A stretch of 44,845 bases of DNA, from assembly GCA_017417025.1 (NCBI GenBank), contig JAFPZY010000032.1, positions 1 to 44,845 on the forward strand, in the 5' to 3' direction. This DNA comes from Paludibacteraceae bacterium (GTDB taxonomy: Bacteria; Bacteroidota; Bacteroidia; Bacteroidales; Paludibacteraceae). The notes beneath the pieces are model-generated. The model was not told where the DNA came from. It saw nothing but the letters and a program-made list of their open reading frames with translations, and ran no database searches. Positions within the stretch are counted from its first letter, which is position 1. Every line of letters begins with the position of its first letter. Below are positions 34,002 through 42,439 of this stretch, piece by piece. A program made the position numbers and the translations under genes.

Positions 34002-34931
34002 GAGATAAGAAAGGCGGCAAGAATGGCAGCAAAGATGACGGCAAGAAAGGCGGCAAGGATAGCGGCAATGGCGGCGGCAATGGTGCTGATGACGGCGACT
34101 GTGCAGGGACAGGTGCTGTATGAGATATGGGGGAACAGCAGCCATGCAAAATCGTATCTGCTCGGGACTAACAGACTGACAGACATGACTTTTCTTGACA
34201 CAGTGCCCAACGTATTCAAGATGTATGCACGCTGCGACAAAGTGATAACCGAGTTTGCGATACAGGACTACGAAGCCATAGCCGCTCTGCGGACAGCGGC
34301 CATACTGCCGGACTCGGTGGTGCTGGAGAACTTCTACGAGCCCCAGACCTACAAGGACATAGACGAAGCACTGCAGCTGACAGTAGGCATGGGCATGGAC
34401 AAACTATGCAGAATGAAGCCTTCGTATCTAACCGAGATGTACAGAACCGAACTGCTGAAGAAATGGGCGGGCTATGACGAAAAAAGGTCGATGGAGACAT
34501 TCTTCGAACAAGCCGCCATACAGCAAGGCAAACCTGTTTACGGCTTGGACGACACGGGCGAGACGATGTACATACAGTTTGACCGCGAGCCTTTCCACTG
34601 GCAGTGCAAAGAACTTGAGAAAGCAGTGCGGTATCCGGAGCGGGAAGTGAGGCAGGAAAAAGCCCTGCGGGAGCTGTACAGAGACGGCCGGCTGAACGAC
34701 ATGGCCTACCAAGTGTCGGGGCCGGACAACAACACGACCATCTCGTACTCAGACTACCAGATATACTGCCGACGCAACACCGAATGGGTGAAACGGCTGA
34801 AGAGTTACTTGAAAGACGGGAACTGTTTCATAACGCTGAATGCCATATACTTAGGTGGCGACGAGGGGCTGATAGCACAACTGAAAGCGGCAGGCTACAG
34901 GGTGAGAGCTGTGAACAGGAGAGGGGGATGA
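33999..34931 (+). CDS. TraB/GumN family protein, secreted
   Basis: A 310-residue protein with TraB/GumN family features: WGNSSHAKSYLLGTNRLTD near the N-terminus (the family usually has a GTxH motif, here GTNR), IQQGKPVYGLDDTGE in the middle, and the C-terminal NCFITLNAIYLGGDEGLIAQL followed by AGYRVRAV. The family is thought to be metal-dependent hydrolases; loss of the usual histidine in GTxH leaves activity uncertain. The N-terminus (MEIRKAARMAAK... to VQGQ) reads as a basic, alanine-rich signal peptide built from the same repeat unit as the leader. The frame opens at 33789, but that lies upstream of the promoter. Confidence 0.72.
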   Translation: MEIRKAARMAAKMTARKAARIAAMAAAMVLMTATVQGQVLYEIWGNSSHAKSYLLGTNRLTDMTFLDTVPNVFKMYARCDKVITEFAIQDYEAIAALRTAAILPDSVVLENFYEPQTYKDIDEALQLTVGMGMDKLCRMKPSYLTEMYRTELLKKWAGYDEKRSMETFFEQAAIQQGKPVYGLDDTGETMYIQFDREPFHWQCKELEKAVRYPEREVRQEKALRELYRDGRLNDMAYQVSGPDNNTTISYSDYQIYCRRNTEWVKRLKSYLKDGNCFITLNAIYLGGDEGLIAQLKAAGYRVRAVNRRGG

Positions 34932-34954
34932 TTGATAGTTGATAATTGATATTC

Positions 34955-35027
34955 CGCAGGCTGGAAGCCTGCGTACCTGATGGGAATTGATAATTGATAG
35001 TTGATAGCCGCAGGCTGGAAGCCTGCG
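34955..35027. repeat. Two palindromic repeats like those in the gyrA leader
   Basis: CGCAGGCT-GGA-AGCCTGCG occurs at 34955-34973 and 35009-35027, each followed by TACC and flanked by TTGATAATTGATA-type runs. These are the reverse complement of the gyrA-leader elements. As with gyrA, they stand upstream of a gene in the same relative orientation (amylase at 35113). The 181-bp gap holds no gene, and no clear promoter was found. Confidence 0.88.
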
Positions 35028-35112
35028 TACCCAGAGCCCCAGTGGAAACGTTGATACACCTTATATATATATAATATAAAACAAAGTAATTGAACAAAGT
35101 GTTTAATAAGAT

Positions 35113-37158
35113 ATGAAAAAGAGTCTGATAGTGCTGATGACCGTGCTTGCGGCAGCAGGCTGCGTGTCGAAAGAACAAATGCCGCATGAGACGGCAGTGA
35201 GAACCCCGATAATGCCGATAAGATACACAGGCGCGAACATGGAGGCCGTTCTGACCGACTATGTCCCGTGGATAGACAGCAAAACAGAGCCGACCATAGT
35301 GACCGACGAGCACTACAGCGCCGTCCTGACAAAACACGGCCAATGCGCAGAACTGACAGGCGACAACACATTGTCGTACATCAATGTGCGCGCCGACGGA
35401 CAACAATGGGACGTAGCAGTGCTGCCGAGCCTGCCTGCCAAACAAGGACTGAGCACAACCTCGTTCAGCGGCAACACCGTTGAAGTGGCAATATACGGAC
35501 AGGATGCGACAAAAATGACAATATGCGCATTCGCGGACAACACAGCCCTGCCACAAGAAAACATAACAGCCGGCGAAGACGGGAGGAGCTGGCAGATACG
35601 CCTTCCCGAAGGAGGCATGGAAGGACGGCACTTCCTGCGCGTTTATGCCGCGACAGAGGACAACCTGTACAACGACCTGCTTGTGCCTCTGCATGACGGG
35701 AAGCCGGTAACTGACACCAACGAACTGAACCGGCATGACGACCAGAGCCAGGTGCTGTACTCTGTATTAGTGGACCGCTTCTTCAACGGGAACAAGAACA
35801 ACGACTGGAAACTGAACTCTCCTGAAGTGCTTGACATAGTTGACTATCAGGGCGGCGACCTTGCCGGCATAACCCAAAAGATAAGAGAAGGCTTCTTTGA
35901 CGAACTCGGAGTGACGACCCTGTGGATAAGCCCGATAACCCAGAACCCGTGGGACGCATGGGGCTGCTACAGGTTCCAAGAAACAGACAGCGGCAGATAC
36001 AACAACAAATATGACCAGACCAAAGCCTACACCAAATTCACAGGCTACCACGGCTATTGGCCGCTGTTCGTGACCTCGACGGACAAGAGGTTCGGCACGG
36101 ACGAGGAACTGCGGACACTGCTAAAGACCGCGCACGCCCACCGGATGAACGTAGTACTGGACTACGTAGCCAACCATATTCACATAGAGTCACCGACGCT
36201 GCGCGAACACCCCGACTGGCATACAGACTCGCTTCTGCCCGACGGCAGGCGCAACTTCGAGCTCTGGGACGAGGCACGCCTGACAACATGGTTTGACGTA
36301 CACATCCCCACCCTTGACCTCGAGAGAGAAGAAGTGTATATGCCCATGACCGACTCGGCGTTGTACTGGCTTGAGAACTTCGACTTCGACGGGTTCCGGC
36401 ACGACGCTTGCAAGCACATCCCCGAATGTTACTGGCGGACACTGACACACAAAGCAGCGACGCGCTATCCAGACCGGCATATATGGATGATAGGCGAGAC
36501 CTACGGTTCGCCGGAACTGATAAACAAATATGTGAAGACAGGCATGCTGAACGCGCAGTTTGACTTCAACGTCTATTTCACCCTTCGCGACGCTCTGATC
36601 GGCAAAGGCAGCATGAAAGACGTGGACAGAGTAATCCGCGAGTCGATAGCGACCTACGGTGCTCACCACACGATGGGCAACATATCGGGGAACCATGACC
36701 AGGCGAGATTCGCCTCCGTAGCCGGCGGAGCCATCAGCACCGACGAGGATGCAAAAGAGGCGGGCTGGACGCGCGAAGTGGGCATCGGTGACGCAAAAAC
36801 CGCACATCGCAGAGCAATAACAATGGAGATGATAAACATGACAATCCCCGGCGTGCCCTGCATTTACCAGGGTGACGAGTATGCCGAAACAGGCGGTAAC
36901 GACCCCGACAACAGGCACCCGATGCGCTTTGAGAACCTGAGCGAGACGGAGAAGAAATTCCGCTCAAAAGTGCAGGAGCTGATAAAAATACGGCGCCAGA
37001 GCATGCCGCTGATGTACGGGGAATATGTGACCGTTGAAGCAGATGCGGACAGATTAGTGTTCGACCGCATCTACATGGGCGACAGCGTGCGCGTAACCGC
37101 CGACAGAAACGGGCAGTGCAGTATTGAACACAAAGGAGAAAAAATATGGGAATTATGA
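35113..37158 (+). CDS. Lipoprotein GH13 alpha-amylase family enzyme
   Basis: A 681-residue lipoprotein with the signal peptide ending LAAAGC (Cys17); the following VSKEQ may act as a surface-export signal. Residues of about 20-210 form an N-terminal domain of beta type. The GH13 barrel follows with VVLDYVANHIH (region I), FDGFRHDACKH (nucleophile Asp), WMIGETYG (acid/base Glu) and ISGNHDQARF (transition-state Asp). All catalytic residues are present. It should hydrolyse starch-like alpha-glucans at the cell envelope. The stop overlaps the next ATG (ATGA). Confidence 0.9.
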   Translation: MKKSLIVLMTVLAAAGCVSKEQMPHETAVRTPIMPIRYTGANMEAVLTDYVPWIDSKTEPTIVTDEHYSAVLTKHGQCAELTGDNTLSYINVRADGQQWDVAVLPSLPAKQGLSTTSFSGNTVEVAIYGQDATKMTICAFADNTALPQENITAGEDGRSWQIRLPEGGMEGRHFLRVYAATEDNLYNDLLVPLHDGKPVTDTNELNRHDDQSQVLYSVLVDRFFNGNKNNDWKLNSPEVLDIVDYQGGDLAGITQKIREGFFDELGVTTLWISPITQNPWDAWGCYRFQETDSGRYNNKYDQTKAYTKFTGYHGYWPLFVTSTDKRFGTDEELRTLLKTAHAHRMNVVLDYVANHIHIESPTLREHPDWHTDSLLPDGRRNFELWDEARLTTWFDVHIPTLDLEREEVYMPMTDSALYWLENFDFDGFRHDACKHIPECYWRTLTHKAATRYPDRHIWMIGETYGSPELINKYVKTGMLNAQFDFNVYFTLRDALIGKGSMKDVDRVIRESIATYGAHHTMGNISGNHDQARFASVAGGAISTDEDAKEAGWTREVGIGDAKTAHRRAITMEMINMTIPGVPCIYQGDEYAETGGNDPDNRHPMRFENLSETEKKFRSKVQELIKIRRQSMPLMYGEYVTVEADADRLVFDRIYMGDSVRVTADRNGQCSIEHKGEKIWEL

Positions 37159-38777
37159 AAAGACTGAAAACACTGGCTGCAGTCGTGCTGCTTGCATTGA
37201 CAGCGGCTGCACAGCAGATACCGCATGACGGTCTGCGCGTATGGACAAAAGAGTTGCTGCCCAACGGCAAAGTGAAGATAGGCGTTGAATGCAAGACGGG
37301 TGAGACAGCCCCCGCCAAAGGCCTCGCCAAAGTGGAGGTACTGTTCGGCGAAGAGTGCCTGTACTGGTTCACACAAAAAGCCAAAGCAGGCGAGACATTC
37401 AGCCGCGACATACGCATAGACGTGCCGCAACTATGGTCGCAGGAGACACCGGTGCTCTACAAGGTGGTATATACACTGTATGAAGGCAAACAGGAAATAG
37501 GACGCGCCGAGAGTATGCTCGGAATAAGGACATTCAGGATGGATGCAGCCCAGGGACTGCTGCTGAACGACAAGCCGCTGAGACTGCGCGGGATATACAT
37601 GTCGGAGCAGTCGCCGTCAGACGAGAACGAGCAGATGGACGAAGGGACCCTGCGGCACCTGACCAAGACACTGCTCAACATGGGCTGCAACATCATCCGC
37701 GTGAAAGGCGGTATGCCCAGCCCCACCCTGTGCAAGGTATGCGACGAGAGCGGCATGATGCTTCTGGCAGAACCGGCAGAGACATGGCAAAGCACAGACA
37801 GCGCGGAGACAGTGAAGAGAGTGTGCGAAGTGAGGAACCACCCGTCGGTGGTGATGTGGTCGGCAGGCAACGAAAGCAGTTACAACTGCCCCGAAGCCGA
37901 GACAGAAAACGCCAAGACAATATGCAGACTGATAAAAGCCGCCGACCCGACACGCCCCATAACGGCCGGACTGAACCAGATAGACTGCGCCAAAAACTCC
38001 GGTTTAGAGGCGATGCTGGACATAACAGGACTGAACAACAGCCCGTTCCGCTATCAGGAGGCTTACCTGAAGACCAGACAACACAAAGTGCTCGGGACCA
38101 AATGCAAGCCGACAAAAGAGGAAAGGGACATGATGCAAGCCAACGAGTGGATAGCAGGACAGTTTGTGGAACAGGATATAGTGCCGATACTGAGCAAGAA
38201 CGACACCTACTACCAGTATCGCAGCCTCTGGAACAAAAAACAGCACACCCTGCGACTGACCCCGCACTGGAACTACGCCGAAGGCAGCAAAGCGAGCATA
38301 CGCGCATTGACCGACCTGCCCACCGTGGAACTGCTGCTGAACGGCAAAAGCATAGGCAAGAGCGACAGCGCGGTCTGGCACGACATCCCGTTTGAGAAAG
38401 GCGAACTGAAGGCCATAGGCTATGACGCACAAGGCAAACAGGCAGCCACCTGCTACATGAAAACAGCCGGCGATGCGGTGCACATAGAGCTTGTGCCCGA
38501 ATATGCGGGGGACCTGACCTTTATAAAACTGAACATTGAAGACGCGAACAACACCCTGTGCCCGCAGTTTGAAGGCGAAGTGAAAGTGACGGCAGAAGGC
38601 AGCGGACAACTGACAGCACGCTTCGACAACGAGAAAATGAGCGCCATAGACGGGCATGAGGCCGTGCTGCACGTGAAAGGCGGACAAACGACCATAGTGA
38701 GCAAAGGGAACATACGTCTGACAGCAACAGCAGACGACCTGATAGGCGCAATACTGCAAATAAACCACAACAAATAA
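37155..38777 (+). CDS. Degenerate GH2-like secreted protein
   Basis: A 540-residue protein with a signal peptide (cleavage likely after TAAAQ). It has the GH2 jelly-roll-like and immunoglobulin-like parts, a shortened barrel and the C-terminal beta domain (SLWNKKQHTLRLTPHWNY, LLLNGKSIGKS). The acid/base motif NHPSVVMWSAGNES is intact (Glu240). The nucleophile region, usually GTETx, reads LGTKCKP with Lys316, and about 60-100 residues of barrel end (the WTGFDYIGE-type part) seem to be missing. It may therefore be a non-catalytic glycan-binding protein. ATG at 37155 gives an ATGA overlap; 37146 is an alternative. Confidence 0.8.
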   Translation: MKRLKTLAAVVLLALTAAAQQIPHDGLRVWTKELLPNGKVKIGVECKTGETAPAKGLAKVEVLFGEECLYWFTQKAKAGETFSRDIRIDVPQLWSQETPVLYKVVYTLYEGKQEIGRAESMLGIRTFRMDAAQGLLLNDKPLRLRGIYMSEQSPSDENEQMDEGTLRHLTKTLLNMGCNIIRVKGGMPSPTLCKVCDESGMMLLAEPAETWQSTDSAETVKRVCEVRNHPSVVMWSAGNESSYNCPEAETENAKTICRLIKAADPTRPITAGLNQIDCAKNSGLEAMLDITGLNNSPFRYQEAYLKTRQHKVLGTKCKPTKEERDMMQANEWIAGQFVEQDIVPILSKNDTYYQYRSLWNKKQHTLRLTPHWNYAEGSKASIRALTDLPTVELLLNGKSIGKSDSAVWHDIPFEKGELKAIGYDAQGKQAATCYMKTAGDAVHIELVPEYAGDLTFIKLNIEDANNTLCPQFEGEVKVTAEGSGQLTARFDNEKMSAIDGHEAVLHVKGGQTTIVSKGNIRLTATADDLIGAILQINHNK

Positions 38778-38799
38778 CAACTGACCTTATTGTATTATT

Positions 38800-40176
38800 A
38801 TGAAAAAACTACTGCTTGTTTTGGCCGCCGCTCTTGTAATGACCGGCTGCACGTGTAACGACAAATGCCACAAAGGGGAACACCCCTGCTGGGCTTACAA
38901 CGCGACAATCTACGAACTGAACACCCGCCAACTGACAGAAGAAGGGACATTCCGCGCCGCCGAAGAGGTGCTGCCCTCACTACGCGACTGCGGCGTGGAC
39001 ATCATCTGGGTAATGCCCTGCCAGCCCATAGGCAAACTGACAAGAAAAGGGACTCTGGGGAGCTACTACTCCATCATCGACTACTGCCAAATCAACCCCG
39101 AATTCGGCACCCGCGCCGACTTTGAACACTTCCTGGAAAAAGCACACAAACTCGGCTTCAAGGTGATACTTGACTGGGTAGCCAACCACACCGCCCCCGA
39201 CAGCGAATGGACAAAGAACGAAGGCTGGCACTACCGCGACAGCCTCGGAAACCTGATGGTGCAGTACGACTGGACAGACATCAGCAAACTCAACTACGAA
39301 AACGAAGACATGCGGGAAGAGATGATACGCTGCATGCGGTGGTGGATGGACAGCATCGGCATTGACGGGTTCCGCTGCGACGTGGCAGGAGAAGTGCCGA
39401 CCGACTTCTGGAACCGCGCAATGAGCGAAATACGAGCCGACCACCCGCAGATGTTCACCCTCGCCGAGGACGAAGACAAAGCACAAGAACTGACCGAAAG
39501 CGCATTTGACATGTACTACGGCTGGACTCTGCACCACCTGATGAATAGCGTGGCACAAGGACAAAAGAACGTGAACGACCTATGGGAGTACTTCGCCAAA
39601 GCCGACACTCTGCGCTGCCGTGCTATCCGCATGAACTTCACCTCCAACCATGACGAAAACTCGTGGAACGGCACCGAATACGAGCGCATGGGCGATGCAG
39701 CACACCTCTTCGCAGCCTTCACATACGCAGTTCCGGGCATGCCGATGATATACACCGGCCAACCGAGCGGCAACCACCACAGACTGGAGTTCTTCGAGAA
39801 AGACCTGATAGACCGCGTAGAAGGTGCGCCGGAATATGAGATGTACAAGACCCTGAACGCCTTCCGCAAAGCCAACCCCGCCCTTTACAGCAACGAGAAG
39901 GGCGCACCGATGCTGCGTATTGCAACCGACAATGACGCCATCTTCGCGTGCGTGCGTCCGCTTCGCGCCGAATGCAATGGCGAAAGCAAAAAATGCTGCT
40001 GCAAAGAGAACACCGTAGTGGCTGTGATGAACATGTCGGGCGAAGAGCAGACAGTGACAGTGCAGACAGGCGAATACGCCGGCAACTACAAGTGCATCTG
40101 CGGCAAAGACGTGACGCTTGCCGAAGAGGAGACAATGACACTCAAGCCCTGGGAATACAAACTGCTTGCCAAATAA
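38800..40176 (+). CDS. Lipoprotein GH13 alpha-amylase
   Basis: A 458-residue lipoprotein with the signal ending LVMTGC (Cys17), followed by CNDKC. GH13 motifs are VILDWVANHTAPD (region I), IDGFRCDVAGEVP (nucleophile), FTLAEDEDK (acid/base), and NFTSNHDENSW. A short C-terminal beta domain contains the cysteine-rich SKKCCCKENTVVAVMN. It is smaller than the first amylase and lacks its N-terminal domain, so the two probably act on different chain lengths. It lies 22 bp after the GH2-like gene and 5 bp before ispE. Confidence 0.9.
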   Translation: MKKLLLVLAAALVMTGCTCNDKCHKGEHPCWAYNATIYELNTRQLTEEGTFRAAEEVLPSLRDCGVDIIWVMPCQPIGKLTRKGTLGSYYSIIDYCQINPEFGTRADFEHFLEKAHKLGFKVILDWVANHTAPDSEWTKNEGWHYRDSLGNLMVQYDWTDISKLNYENEDMREEMIRCMRWWMDSIGIDGFRCDVAGEVPTDFWNRAMSEIRADHPQMFTLAEDEDKAQELTESAFDMYYGWTLHHLMNSVAQGQKNVNDLWEYFAKADTLRCRAIRMNFTSNHDENSWNGTEYERMGDAAHLFAAFTYAVPGMPMIYTGQPSGNHHRLEFFEKDLIDRVEGAPEYEMYKTLNAFRKANPALYSNEKGAPMLRIATDNDAIFACVRPLRAECNGESKKCCCKENTVVAVMNMSGEEQTVTVQTGEYAGNYKCICGKDVTLAEEETMTLKPWEYKLLAK

Positions 40177-40181
40177 GAAAA

Positions 40182-41015
40182 ATGAGACTGCTGCCAAACT
40201 GCAAAATCAATATCGGACTGCATGTTGTTAGGAAACGTGCGGACGGCTATCATGACCTTGAGACGATATTCTATCCCGTTTACGGACTGCATGACGTGCT
40301 GGATATTGAAATTGCAGAGGGCAGTGAAGACATAGAACTGACGACAGGCAACCTGCTGATTGACTGCGCGTCAGACGACAATCTGGTTGTGCGCTGCTAC
40401 CGGCAAATGAGGGAGAAACACCCACAAGTCGGTAGTGTGCGCGTACACCTGACCAAAAACATACCTTTCGGTGCCGGTCTGGGCGGAGGCAGCAGCGATG
40501 CGGCACACACCGCAATTGCCCTGAACGAGCTCTTCCACCTCGGACTAAGCAAAAAACAACTTGCCGAAGAAGTAAGAAGTTTAGGAGCCGACTGCCCGTT
40601 CTTCATATACAACACCCCGTGCTTCGCCGAAGGCATAGGCGACAAACTGACACCTATACGCCTGAACCTGAGCGGACTGCGTCTTGTGATGGTGAAGCCG
40701 CCGGTGAACGTAAGCACACGCGAAGCATACGCCGGACTGACTCCGGACGGGAAAGAGGGACATTATGCCCCCGACTACAGCGACTACCGCACTTACAGGA
40801 ACGACTTTGAAAGTACAATATTTGCAGCACACCCAATGCTGGCGGAGATAAAACAAAAACTGACAGATGCAGGAGCATGCTATGCCGCAATGTCAGGCAG
40901 CGGCAGTACCATCTTCGGCCTCTTCGAGAACAATGCGGAATGTGGTGCCGGCACCGACAACCGACTGAAGGACAAAGATTTTGCCCCGATGATAATCTTC
41001 GATAATACGCTTTGA
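40182..41015 (+). CDS. ispE: 4-diphosphocytidyl-2-C-methyl-D-erythritol kinase
   Basis: A 277-residue GHMP kinase of the MEP isoprenoid pathway. It starts MRLLPNCKINIGLHV with Lys8, has the ATP loop IPFGAGLGGGSSDAA (about residues 94-108), Asp137 in GADCPF, and the C-terminal MSGSGSTIFGLF loop. The frame runs upstream to 39948, but that is a shadow of the amylase; the ATG at 40182 fits the family. Its last 123 bp overlap the 3' end of the kinase gene on the other strand. It has no promoter of its own and follows the amylase by 5 bp. Confidence 0.94.
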   Translation: MRLLPNCKINIGLHVVRKRADGYHDLETIFYPVYGLHDVLDIEIAEGSEDIELTTGNLLIDCASDDNLVVRCYRQMREKHPQVGSVRVHLTKNIPFGAGLGGGSSDAAHTAIALNELFHLGLSKKQLAEEVRSLGADCPFFIYNTPCFAEGIGDKLTPIRLNLSGLRLVMVKPPVNVSTREAYAGLTPDGKEGHYAPDYSDYRTYRNDFESTIFAAHPMLAEIKQKLTDAGACYAAMSGSGSTIFGLFENNAECGAGTDNRLKDKDFAPMIIFDNTL

Positions 41016-42038
41016 GAGCGACAACCCAAGCCCCCACCCTCGCGCTTTACTGGTATAGCCGGGCTGGAAAATACGCTTGTACAGCCCGCGCTCTATTCCC
41101 CGCCCTGTGTCAGTAACGTCTATCAGGATATGCCCGCTCTCCACTTTTAGCAATATGGAGAGAGAGCCTTCGCCATCCATAGCATCGACAGCATTCTTCA
41201 TCAAATTTTCCAGCACCCACTGAAAAAGCGGTGCGCAAATATTGGTCAGGACTTTCTCCGCCTGCTCGCCATCGATGGTCAGAGTCATTCCGATGCGACT
41301 TGAAGTGCGTGCGCGCATATATGCAAAAGTGGCACGCACAAGCGGCGACAAAGGCTCTACATGCAGTTCAGGCTCACTGCCGATTTTGGAAAAACGCTCG
41401 GCAATAGCCTTCAGACGCTCAATATCCAGCCTCATCTGCGGAATAAGTTCGTCGTCAGGATAACGGCCGACAAGCAGTTCATGCCACGCCATAAGAGAAG
41501 AAATAGGTGTGCCAAGCTGATGAGCCGTCTCTTTTGAAAGCCCGACCCACACCCTGTTCTGCTCGCTGCGCTGACCTATATACATGGTTATCACCGCGAT
41601 AAAAACAAAGAGCAAAATTATGCCGAACTCGATGTAAGGCAACACGCGCAACTGGCGCAAAGATACCGATTCGTCATAATAGATATACTGCACAGTATTT
41701 TCATCCAAATAAACCTCTATCGGGCCGAACAGCTTCGTCGGGTCAGGCACTGCACGCCTGACATTGCGCGTGAGCAGCACATTGCCTTCAGCATCAAGCA
41801 TATAAACAGGAATGGTTGTATTGCCCTCTATGATGGATGAAATGAGGTCGATGTTTGTATTATCCTCCGCCTGTATGAGTTGGCGCGTAGCCTCGGCCCA
41901 TATTTCCATTTTATGCGACTCTTCATCAGCCAGCAAGCGCGACAGGTGATTGGTAAACAAGACAGAAATTATGACAAAAACAAGGGCCACCACAAGCGCT
42001 GCCCGCCCAATACGGAGTGAATAATAACGATTTTTCAT
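40893..42038 (-). CDS. Sensor histidine kinase
   Basis: A 381-residue two-TM kinase. Helix 1 is at about 11-29, a periplasmic domain of about 105 residues contains a PAS-like YMLDAEGNVLLT, and helix 2 is at about 136-154. The H-box is ETAHQLGTPISSL (His173), the N-box NLMKNAVDAMDG, G1 is DTGRGI, and the G2 box is GWGLGLSLSKRI. All catalytic residues are intact. The start at 42038 is used because the ATG at 42059 lies at the predicted transcription start. No response regulator is present beside it. It overlaps ispE tail-to-tail. Confidence 0.9.
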   Translation of the reverse strand: MKNRYYSLRIGRAALVVALVFVIISVLFTNHLSRLLADEESHKMEIWAEATRQLIQAEDNTNIDLISSIIEGNTTIPVYMLDAEGNVLLTRNVRRAVPDPTKLFGPIEVYLDENTVQYIYYDESVSLRQLRVLPYIEFGIILLFVFIAVITMYIGQRSEQNRVWVGLSKETAHQLGTPISSLMAWHELLVGRYPDDELIPQMRLDIERLKAIAERFSKIGSEPELHVEPLSPLVRATFAYMRARTSSRIGMTLTIDGEQAEKVLTNICAPLFQWVLENLMKNAVDAMDGEGSLSILLKVESGHILIDVTDTGRGIERGLYKRIFQPGYTSKARGWGLGLSLSKRIIEDYHRGKIFVLQSVVGAGTTFRIVLEEAEDGTAAA

Positions 42039-42060
42039 GCCAAAACATTCAAAAAGCATG

Positions 42061-42091
42061 CAAAGATAAAGAAAAATGACGAATTTTCAAA
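42061..42091 (-). promoter_or_regulatory. Promoter of the histidine kinase gene
   Basis: Minus strand: TTTG (42088-42091), 19 nt, TATCTTTG (42061-42068). The predicted start site is near 42054, upstream of the ATG at 42038. It is divergent from the tRNA promoter at 42108-42139 and 16 bp from it. Confidence 0.78.
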
Positions 42092-42107
42092 AAAAACACC
42101 GAAAATA

Positions 42108-42139
42108 TTTGCGTATATCAGGAAAATGTTGTAATTTTG
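42108..42139 (+). promoter_or_regulatory. Promoter of tRNA-Glu
   Basis: Plus strand: TTTG (42108-42111), 20 nt, TAATTTTG (42132-42139), fitting the TTTG/TAnnTTTG consensus. It lies 27 bp before the tRNA. Confidence 0.78.
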
Positions 42140-42166
42140 CACCCGCTTTCGAGAGAAAAGCAATAG

Positions 42167-42239
42167 GGTGCTATCGTCTAGTGGCCTAGGACAACGGCCT
42201 CTCACGCCGTAAACCCCGGTTCGAGTCCGGGTAGCACTA
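42167..42239 (+). tRNA. tRNA-Glu (anticodon CTC)
   Basis: A cloverleaf is visible: acceptor GGTGCTA with TAGCACT, D-arm region with CTAGTGGCCTAGGA, anticodon stem ACGGC/GCCGT around loop CTCTCAC (anticodon CTC at loop positions 3-5), and T-arm CCCGG-TTCGAGT-CCGGG. The 3' CCA is not encoded (ACTAC then AAA). It reads GAG codons. It has its own promoter and a hairpin just downstream. Confidence 0.95.
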
Positions 42240-42241
42240 CA

Positions 42242-42267
42242 AAGTCCGCTGAAAAATCAGTGGACTT
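42242..42267 (+). terminator. Hairpin after tRNA-Glu
   Basis: An 11-bp stem (42242-42252 with 42257-42267, one G-T pair) around loop AAAA, followed by GTTGTTTGTTGTG. The T-tract is broken, so termination efficiency is uncertain. It starts 3 bp after the tRNA. The next 170 bp to the restriction gene contain no gene. Confidence 0.65.
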
Positions 42268-42439
42268 GTTGTTTGTTGTGCCTATGAGGAAAAGATGCCA
42301 AACAAACAATGGTGAGTTTGGCCAGCTTCCAAAATAAAGTTCAACATATTGAAAGATTGTGAACTAACTGTTCAACAGAATATTCCTTAACTCATCAACT
42401 TGCTGACATAAAACATTATATAGTTGTGAATATTAAAAT

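Noticed and set aside
33268-34149. 293-codon minus-strand open frame and its overlapping relatives
   Set aside because: Runs through tandem repeats and codes Pro/Ser/Leu/His low-complexity sequence; it covers the opposite-strand promoter at 33811 and the 12-bp array.
39948-40181. 78-codon N-terminal extension of ispE
   Set aside because: It is a different-frame shadow of the amylase C-terminus; IspE proteins begin at the conserved PNCKINIGL segment right after the ATG at 40182.
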